DNA of 5,044 nt from Synergistaceae bacterium (GTDB taxonomy: Bacteria; Synergistota; Synergistia; Synergistales; Aminobacteriaceae), in assembly GCA_017394925.1 (NCBI GenBank), contig JAFPWQ010000221.1:1-5044 (forward strand), read 5' to 3'. The notes beneath the pieces were generated by a model that had not been told where the DNA came from, made no database searches, and saw only the letters and a program-made list of their open reading frames with translations. The translations under genes and the position numbers were made by a program. Positions 1-5,044 of the stretch are shown in pieces; position 1 is the stretch's first letter; each line of letters opens with the position of its first letter.

Positions 1-2
1 AA

Positions 3-416
3 TTATTTTCGGGGGGATTCATGATTCTTTATCCAGTTCACTAAATCATTAAACGTTATCTCTGAGGCAGCAAGACAGAGAAATATATCTTGAAGTTCTT
101 TCTGTGTGTAAGTTAATGTTATCCCGTTGACTTTAAGATATACCAGCATAACGTGAGCTGCTATTCTCTTATTGCCGTCAATGAAAGCATGATTCTGAAC
201 AAGACCGTATGCAAGTCTTGCCGCTTTTTGTTCAATATCAGGGTATACTTCATATCCTCCAAATGACTGGAACGGTGCTCTTATAGCCGAAGAAAGAAGC
301 CCCATATCCCTTACGCCCTCACTTCCTCCGGTCTTGTCAACTAGTGCATCATGAAGAGCAATTACGGTTTCCTCGTCAAAATAGAATTCAGGCATTGGCA
401 AGTACGAGATAAGCAT
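3..416 (-). CDS. doc: Death-on-curing (Doc/Fic family) toxin
   Basis: Predicted toxin of a type II toxin-antitoxin pair, 137 residues and complete (stop TAA at 3-5). The Fic-fold signature HAFIDGNKR lies at residues 76-84, with H76, F78, D80, N82, K83 and R84 all present. Upstream blocks typical of the family are GGSEGVRD (about residues 30-37), GLL, FGG (52-54) and YPD..QKAA (58-66). In the characterised P1 Doc, a member with the K-for-G change in this motif, the Fic fold phosphorylates elongation factor EF-Tu and stops translation. Applying that activity here is inference from family. The start is uncertain: ATG at 416 overlaps the upstream gene by 29 bases, while the in-frame ATG at 395 (residue 8) overlaps by 8 bases and better matches the usual N-terminus of the family. 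Neither has a strong ribosome binding site, which suggests translational coupling to the small gene. It is co-transcribed with 388-540. Confidence 0.93.
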   Translation of the reverse strand: MLISYLPMPEFYFDEETVIALHDALVDKTGGSEGVRDMGLLSSAIRAPFQSFGGYEVYPDIEQKAARLAYGLVQNHAFIDGNKRIAAHVMLVYLKVNGITLTYTQKELQDIFLCLAASEITFNDLVNWIKNHESPRK

Positions 417-540
417 TCATATTCTGCTCTATAAGCTCATCGGAAATATTCTTTATATCTTCATAGTCCAGTCTTATATACTTCTTTTCAGATGTCTCTT
501 GAAAAACTTCCTGCGCACTTTCTTCAAGTACAGTGTTCAT
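388..540 (-). CDS. Small acidic protein, probable antitoxin to Doc
   Basis: A 50-residue protein encoded immediately upstream of, and overlapping, the Doc toxin gene. I chose the start at 540 because AAGGAG (complement of 550-555) lies 9 bases before it. The longer frame to 582 would begin upstream of the predicted -10 box at 572-577, so it is unlikely. The protein is acidic (11 Asp/Glu against 4 Lys/Arg). A short N-terminal segment is followed by a possible strand around KKYIRL (residues 19-24) and then a likely amphipathic helix, DYEDIKNISDELIEQN (25-40), with a hydrophobic tail AYLVLA. I see no Phd, AbrB, helix-turn-helix or complete ribbon-helix-helix domain. Position, size and overlap support an antitoxin that could occupy the toxin groove as the C-terminal tail of Phd does. 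The family is not recognised, and the antitoxin role is inferred from context. Confidence 0.8.
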   Translation of the reverse strand: MNTVLEESAQEVFQETSEKKYIRLDYEDIKNISDELIEQNMNAYLVLANA

Positions 541-549
541 ATTTCTTCT

Positions 550-555
550 CTCCTT
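550..555 (-). promoter_or_regulatory. Ribosome binding site of the probable antitoxin
   Basis: AAGGAG on the minus strand, 9 bases before the ATG at 540. It is the best Shine-Dalgarno match in the intergenic region and sets the start of the small gene at 540 rather than at 573 or 582. Confidence 0.85.
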
Positions 556-571
556 TGATAGTTTTGTTATC

Positions 572-577
572 ATTATA
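572..577 (-). promoter_or_regulatory. -10 box of the toxin-antitoxin operon
   Basis: Perfect TATAAT on the minus strand. It would start transcription near 565 and give a leader of roughly 25 bases before the antitoxin ATG. No good -35 element is seen: TTTTTC (complement of 595-600) has 17-base spacing but matches TTGACA poorly. A TG pair lies one base away from the extended -10 position. The promoter sits inside the short divergent region, so its upstream part overlaps the translation start zone of the plus-strand restriction gene. Confidence 0.6.
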
Positions 578-589
578 CACACCTAAACC

Positions 590-596
590 GAAGGGA
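590..596 (+). promoter_or_regulatory. Ribosome binding site of the Type ISP gene
   Basis: GAAGGGA, about 10 bases before the ATG at 607. It is a moderate match with slightly long spacing. It supports 607 over the internal ATG at 673, as does the conserved KGxxFE block (residues 20-25), which would be clipped by the later start. No convincing plus-strand sigma-70 promoter was found. TTGATA at 555-560 and TATACA at 574-579 are only 13 bases apart, which is too close. Confidence 0.6.
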
Positions 597-606
597 AAAA
601 TTTCAC

Positions 607-3600
607 ATGGCCTCACTCAATGAAATAATACAGAATATAAATCAGAATAACGATAACACGAAAAAAGGCTCAATGTTCGAGAAGTTATGCTTATACTTCC
701 TCTTGCATGATAAGATATTCGCACCAAAATTTTCGGATATATGGCTATGGTCTCAATGGCCAGGCAATAACGGAATGCCCGATACAGGAATCGATATTGT
801 CGCGAAATTCACAGAAGGCGAATCATACTGTGCTGTTCAGTGCAAATTCAGACAGAATGATTCATCAATCCCGAAAGCAGAAATCGATTCGTTTATGGCC
901 TTGAGCAGCAAAAGCATCTACTCTCAGCGTATACTCTTTGCACTCACTGATGACTTCAATGATAAAGCAAAAGATACTCTCACGGATCAGAATCCCCCCG
1001 TGAAAATCATAACGCTTCAGGACCTCGCAAACTCTTCAATCAATTGGGAAGAATTCAGTTTTGAGAATCTCAATCACGTTAAGTATAAAGTCAAAGCATT
1101 ACTGCCTCATCAGGTAACAGCAGTTAATGACGTTCTGAACGGTCTTGCGCGTCATGACAGAGGAAAGCTCATCATGGCCTGCGGAACAGGAAAAACGTTT
1201 ACTTCATTGAAGATTGCAGAGAAATACGCCGGAAGAGGAAGCAATATTTTAGTCCTTGTGCCGTCAATCTCATTATTGAATCAGTCAATCACTTCATGGA
1301 ATTATGACCACGATGAAAATCTGCCGTTAATATCTTTGCCGGTATGTTCTGATTCTACAGCAGGATATGACTCCGAAGACTTAAAGCCTCAGGATTTGAC
1401 CATAAAACCCACAACTAACGCCGCTAATCTGATTCATCAATGGCAGAATGCACAAGGCAAAAGCTATTCTATGTGTGTCGTGTTCTCTACGTACCAGTCA
1501 TTGAACGTCATTCATGATGCACAAGCTAAAGGCTTCCCGGTGTTTGACCTCGTAATATGCGATGAGGCTCATAGGACAGCAGGCATAACTCAGAACAATA
1601 AAAGCGAATCACGATTCAGAATCATTCACGATGATGCAATAATACACGCACATAAAAGACTCTACATGACAGCCACGCCCAGAATTTTCGGTGATACTCC
1701 CAAAAGAAAAGCTGCACTCAAAAAGAAAGCTGAAGAGAATGACGCAGTTTTATACTCAATGGATGACGAAAAAATTTACGGCCCCGAATTTCACACTCTC
1801 TCATTCAAAAAGGCGGTCAATGAAAAACTCCTCACCGACTATAAAGTCATAATCTTCATGGTTGAGAAGCTCAGCATTGATGACCCCGATTTACCCGCAA
1901 AAATTGAAGGTGTCTATAAGGCACTCGCAAAAGATATTAGTCCCGAAGATTTTGATTTCATTCAGGGTGATGCACTGCCCATGAAAAGAGCCGTCGCTTT
2001 CTCGAACACAATTAAAGCCTCAGAAGATTTCACGAATGACTTCACTCACAATGATAACCCGATAACTTGCAGTGTAAAACATATTGACGGAACTTTATCC
2101 GCACATAAACGCTCCGCAAGTCTTCAATGGCTCGCCTCCGAACCAGATAATAATGAATGCCGCATACTGTCAAACGCGCGCTGTCTCTCGGAAGGTGTTG
2201 ACGTTCCTGCACTCGATGCCGTGATATTCCTCAATCCGAGAAGCTCACAGATCGACATCGTACAGAGCATAGGCCGCGTAATGAGAAAATCCGAAGGCAA
2301 AAAATACGGCTATGTGATTCTTCCCGTAATCGTCAGCAAAGACGAATCACCAGAAAAGGCTCTCGATAAAAACGAAAGCTATCAAACCGTCTGGAAAGTC
2401 CTGCAGGCATTGAGAGCTCATGATGAGAGATTCATTGACGTTGTGAATTCAATAGACCTGAGAGAAAAAGTAAGAATCACTTCGGGAAATGCAAAAGATA
2501 ATTCATTCCTCGATGACATTCTCACCGAAAAATACAGGCAGGCTATCTATATCCGCATGGTGAAGAAATGCGGCGGAGGTTACTGGGAAACATGGATTAA
2601 AGACTTCGTTGATGCGTTCAATGAAATCTCTGACAGGATCAATCAGTCAGCAAAAAATCCAAATATTGAGAGCAGATTAGAATCATTCACGGAAGAACTG
2701 AAAGAAATAATCAGTCCTTCAATCACACGTAAGCAGGCAGTCGAAATGCTCGCACAGCACATCACAAGCAAAGAAATTTTTGACTCAATCTTCGCAGGGT
2801 TCTCAGGACTCAACCCAATATCACAGTCAATGCAGAAAATCAGAATATACATCGAATCACAAGGCACTGACCTTGACCCCAAAGGCCTCGAAAATTTTGA
2901 CGAACATATACGCATTGAATCAGCAAAAGCAACAACAGGTGCTAAGAAACAGGATTTACTCCGCGACATTTACAACAGCTTCTTCAAAGAGGCATTCAAA
3001 GAGACGGCAGAAAAACTCGGAATAGTTTACACTCCTAATCAGATAGTAGATTTCATTCTCAGGAGCGCGGACTGGGCAGCACGTCATGAACTCGGAATCT
3101 CTGACGGACTGAGCGCACATGACCTTCACATTTTAGACCCTTTCAGCGGAACGGGAACTTTCACTGCAAGACTGATTCAGCTCGGACTTATCTCTTCTGC
3201 GAATCTCGGATATAAATATCAGAATGAGATTCACGCAAACGAACTCTTACTGCTTGCGTATTATATTTCTGCGGTCAACATAGAGGCAGCATTCAGTGAG
3301 GCAATTAACGATGCAACATACATTCCGTTCAAGGGAATGATTCTCGCTGACACGTTCAGGCTCAACAGGGACAGAATACCCCCGTTAATGGGAAAAGATA
3401 AAATTCCGCTGTTCTATGAGGACGGAAGAAGAGCATACGATGAAGAGACTACACCCATGCAGGTAATCATAGGCAACCCTCCTTATAACGTGGGCGGAAA
3501 AATTGCAGGCTATGAATCGATTGATGGAAAAATAGCTGACAGTTACGCAAGATACAGCGATGCCACGAATAAAAGCTCACTTTACGACAGCTACATACGC

Positions 3601-5044
3601 GCAATCAAATGGGCATCTGAGAGAGTGAATGACACCGGCGGAATCGTCTGCTACGTAACAAACGCATCATTCATTGATAATTCGGCGATGGACGGAATGA
3701 GGAAAGAACTCGCAGAAAAATTTACGTCAATATACATCTTCAACCTCAGAGGCAATCAACGAGGCGACTGGCGCAAGGAAGGCGAGAAAGTTTTCGGTGA
3801 AGGTAGTCAGTGCCCGATAGCAATAACGCTGTTCGTGAGGGATATACGCAAGCTGAAGAGTGAATGCGAAATCTGGTACTATGAGTGTGCGGACGGAATG
3901 AAACAGGGTGCAAAGCTGAAGGAACTTGAAGAGCGCGTTTCGTTCGGTGAGATGATGAGTGCTGGAATCATGACCCGGATTCGCCCGGACAAATATAATG
4001 ACTGGATCAATCAGACGAGCAATGACTACGAAGAATGCTTCAGTCTGGGCAGTAAGAAAAACGGAAGGCAGGCAATATTCGGTGAAAAATATTCGCGCGG
4101 AATTGAATCGGGTTGCGATGCCTTGCATAGTAATTTTTCGCGTGAGGAATTATGCAGGAACATCAAGACAAGATACCCTGACGCTGTAATTGATGATGAT
4201 ACTGTGAGAGATGTACTTTACAGTCCGTATGTGAGAGAGTATATGTATTTCAGCAGTGATATAACGTACAGAAGCTACCAGATGTTTCAGATATTCCCTA
4301 AGTCTGACAGTGAAAATTTATTGATATGCATTTCAGGTGTAGGGAGTAAATATTTCTCTGTGCTGGTGATTAACAGACTTCCTGCATTAACCATAATGGA
4401 GAAGGGTCAATGTTTTCCGCTGTACTGGTACGAAGAAGTCGGCAGCGTTTTTATCGGCAAGAATGTACATACAGGTCCTAATGTCAACATAGGAAAGCCG
4501 CGCTATGAACGAAGGGACGGAATCAGCGACTCAGCACTGAGCGTTTACCGTGTGCGTTATCATGACAGGACGATCACAAAGCGTGATATATTCTTCTATA
4601 TATATGGTGTACTTTCCTCGCGTGAATATGCAGACAGATTCGGGAATGACACAAAGAAGGCACTTGCGCGTGTTCCGTTCGTTAAGGACATCAAAACGTT
4701 CCGGGAATTTGCGAATGCCGGGTATGAACTTGCCATGCTTCATGTGAATTATGAGAGCGTTGACGAATGGCCGGTTACGTATGAAGGCGATAAATCATGC
4801 GTGAGGATTCAGAAGATGCGAATCGCTGAACGCAATGATGAGCGTGTTATCCGTGTGAATGATTCGCTTGTGATTTCGGATATTCCTTCGGAGGCGTGGC
4901 GTTATGTGGTCAATGGGAGGTCTGCGCTTGAATGGATTGTTGAACGTTATTGTGATAGTACGGATAAAGATTCGGGGATAAGGAATGACTGTAACATGTG
5001 GGGGACTGAACACGGAAATGAATCTTATGTGCTGAGTCTGATTG
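607..5044 (+). CDS. Type ISP restriction-modification enzyme (nuclease-helicase-methyltransferase), 3' end cut off
   Basis: Single-polypeptide restriction-modification enzyme of the LlaGI/LlaBIII type. It is expected to methylate adenine at its target site and, on unmethylated DNA, to translocate by ATP hydrolysis and cleave. Residues 1-1479 are open with no stop. The nuclease domain (about 1-130) has a WLWSQWP block (46-52), D59 and D63, and QCK (78-80) as the Mrr-like D...QxK core. The helicase (about 155-590) has PHQ (167-169), Walker A ACGTGKT (191-197), DEAH (319-322), TATP (355-358), EGVDVP (529-534) and QSIGRVMR (553-560). A helical coupler follows, including ALRAHDERF (601-609). The methyltransferase has GIVYTP (805-810), DPFSGTGTF (844-852) and NPPY (957-960). 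The TRD and C-terminal region has NLRGNQR (1046-1052), QCFPLY (1268-1273), FFYIYG (1329-1334) and ARVPF (1354-1358). The closing NGRS..EW motif is present, so probably only a few tens of residues are missing. Codon use and G/C skew change near codon 1050-1060. Confidence 0.95.
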   Translation, partial: MASLNEIIQNINQNNDNTKKGSMFEKLCLYFLLHDKIFAPKFSDIWLWSQWPGNNGMPDTGIDIVAKFTEGESYCAVQCKFRQNDSSIPKAEIDSFMALSSKSIYSQRILFALTDDFNDKAKDTLTDQNPPVKIITLQDLANSSINWEEFSFENLNHVKYKVKALLPHQVTAVNDVLNGLARHDRGKLIMACGTGKTFTSLKIAEKYAGRGSNILVLVPSISLLNQSITSWNYDHDENLPLISLPVCSDSTAGYDSEDLKPQDLTIKPTTNAANLIHQWQNAQGKSYSMCVVFSTYQSLNVIHDAQAKGFPVFDLVICDEAHRTAGITQNNKSESRFRIIHDDAIIHAHKRLYMTATPRIFGDTPKRKAALKKKAEENDAVLYSMDDEKIYGPEFHTLSFKKAVNEKLLTDYKVIIFMVEKLSIDDPDLPAKIEGVYKALAKDISPEDFDFIQGDALPMKRAVAFSNTIKASEDFTNDFTHNDNPITCSVKHIDGTLSAHKRSASLQWLASEPDNNECRILSNARCLSEGVDVPALDAVIFLNPRSSQIDIVQSIGRVMRKSEGKKYGYVILPVIVSKDESPEKALDKNESYQTVWKVLQALRAHDERFIDVVNSIDLREKVRITSGNAKDNSFLDDILTEKYRQAIYIRMVKKCGGGYWETWIKDFVDAFNEISDRINQSAKNPNIESRLESFTEELKEIISPSITRKQAVEMLAQHITSKEIFDSIFAGFSGLNPISQSMQKIRIYIESQGTDLDPKGLENFDEHIRIESAKATTGAKKQDLLRDIYNSFFKEAFKETAEKLGIVYTPNQIVDFILRSADWAARHELGISDGLSAHDLHILDPFSGTGTFTARLIQLGLISSANLGYKYQNEIHANELLLLAYYISAVNIEAAFSEAINDATYIPFKGMILADTFRLNRDRIPPLMGKDKIPLFYEDGRRAYDEETTPMQVIIGNPPYNVGGKIAGYESIDGKIADSYARYSDATNKSSLYDSYIRAIKWASERVNDTGGIVCYVTNASFIDNSAMDGMRKELAEKFTSIYIFNLRGNQRGDWRKEGEKVFGEGSQCPIAITLFVRDIRKLKSECEIWYYECADGMKQGAKLKELEERVSFGEMMSAGIMTRIRPDKYNDWINQTSNDYEECFSLGSKKNGRQAIFGEKYSRGIESGCDALHSNFSREELCRNIKTRYPDAVIDDDTVRDVLYSPYVREYMYFSSDITYRSYQMFQIFPKSDSENLLICISGVGSKYFSVLVINRLPALTIMEKGQCFPLYWYEEVGSVFIGKNVHTGPNVNIGKPRYERRDGISDSALSVYRVRYHDRTITKRDIFFYIYGVLSSREYADRFGNDTKKALARVPFVKDIKTFREFANAGYELAMLHVNYESVDEWPVTYEGDKSCVRIQKMRIAERNDERVIRVNDSLVISDIPSEAWRYVVNGRSALEWIVERYCDSTDKDSGIRNDCNMWGTEHGNESYVLSLI
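3750..5044 (+). other. Segment of the Type ISP gene with switched GC skew and codon use
   Basis: This segment encodes the target-recognition and C-terminal part of the enzyme. Its coding strand is strongly G-rich: line-by-line counts give G/C of 21/10 at 3781-3840, 21/8 at 3901-3960, 16/7 at 4201-4260, 22/9 at 4861-4920 and 18/6 at 4921-4980. Upstream samples are 8/14 (1801-1860), 11/18 (2101-2160), 12/14 (2341-2400) and 13/15 (3721-3780). The last in-frame CTC leucine codon is at 3745-3747. None follow, although CTC is the commonest leucine codon in 1801-2580. In-frame CCC proline codons also disappear. The frame and the family motifs continue without a break across the junction. A domain acquired by recombination is the favoured reading; an assembly chimera is the main alternative. 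Confidence 0.65.

Noticed and set aside
541..582. Extended N-terminus of the antitoxin frame, starting at 582 or 573.
   Set aside because: It would start upstream of the predicted -10 box, and the AAGGAG ribosome binding site at 550-555 clearly serves the ATG at 540.
10..1000. 11-base inverted match GAATCCCCCCG (complement of 10-20, and 990-1000), which could look like element ends.
   Set aside because: A few 11-base inverted matches are expected by chance in 5 kb. Both copies lie inside well-conserved coding sequence, and there is no transposase or target duplication.
2643..2969. Open minus-strand frame of about 108 codons.
   Set aside because: It lies wholly antisense inside the helicase-methyltransferase coupler of the Type ISP gene, has no family motif, and is best explained as a shadow of that gene.
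3750..3850. Replication origin or terminus as the cause of the GC-skew switch.
   Set aside because: The switch is inside a continuous conserved coding frame. No DnaA-box cluster or dif-like site was noticed, so recombination or an assembly join is more likely.
3727..4128. Open minus-strand frame of about 133 codons.
   Set aside because: It is antisense to the specificity part of the Type ISP gene, with no recognisable domain. The plus frame here carries family motifs (NLRGNQR and following blocks).
607..5044. Type I, Type III, BREX or DISARM system.
   Set aside because: Nuclease, helicase and methyltransferase are fused in one chain in Type ISP order, with no separate HsdS, Mod, PglZ or Drm genes in the window.

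Overview
The window is bacterial and looks like a small defence or accessory locus. It holds two divergent transcription units separated by about 66 bases. G+C is moderate, by eye in the low to mid forties, and genes start from AGGAG-type ribosome binding sites. I cannot place the organism below Bacteria from the sequence.

Left arm (bases 3-540, minus strand): a compact toxin-antitoxin operon. A 50-residue acidic protein comes first (388-540) and overlaps a Fic/Doc-family death-on-curing toxin (3-416) carrying an intact HxFxDGNKR signature. A perfect TATAAT box and an AAGGAG ribosome binding site precede the small gene. The small protein is not a family I recognise. Its role as antitoxin rests on position, size, acidity and overlap.

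Right arm (607 to the window end, plus strand): one uninterrupted frame of 1,479 codons that runs off the edge. Its domain order is Mrr-like nuclease, superfamily 2 DEAH helicase, helical coupler, gamma-class adenine-N6 methyltransferase, target-recognition and C-terminal domain. This is the architecture of the Type ISP single-polypeptide restriction-modification enzymes (LlaGI/LlaBIII type). All catalytic motifs I looked for are present, so the enzyme looks functional. Only a short C-terminal tail should be missing.

How the parts may work together: the Type ISP enzyme would cut incoming DNA lacking its own methylation mark. The Doc module could act as an addiction element that stabilises the locus or as a second, abortive layer of defence. 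That link is inferred from adjacency only.

Most unusual observation: inside the restriction gene the base composition of the coding strand switches sharply near base 3750-3780. Upstream it is C-rich or neutral and uses CTC and CCC codons often. Downstream it is strongly G-rich, with no in-frame CTC or CCC in about 430 codons. The switch falls at the methyltransferase to target-recognition boundary. It suggests a swapped specificity domain, or else a chimeric assembly. No RNA genes, insertion sequences, CRISPR arrays or convincing terminators were seen.
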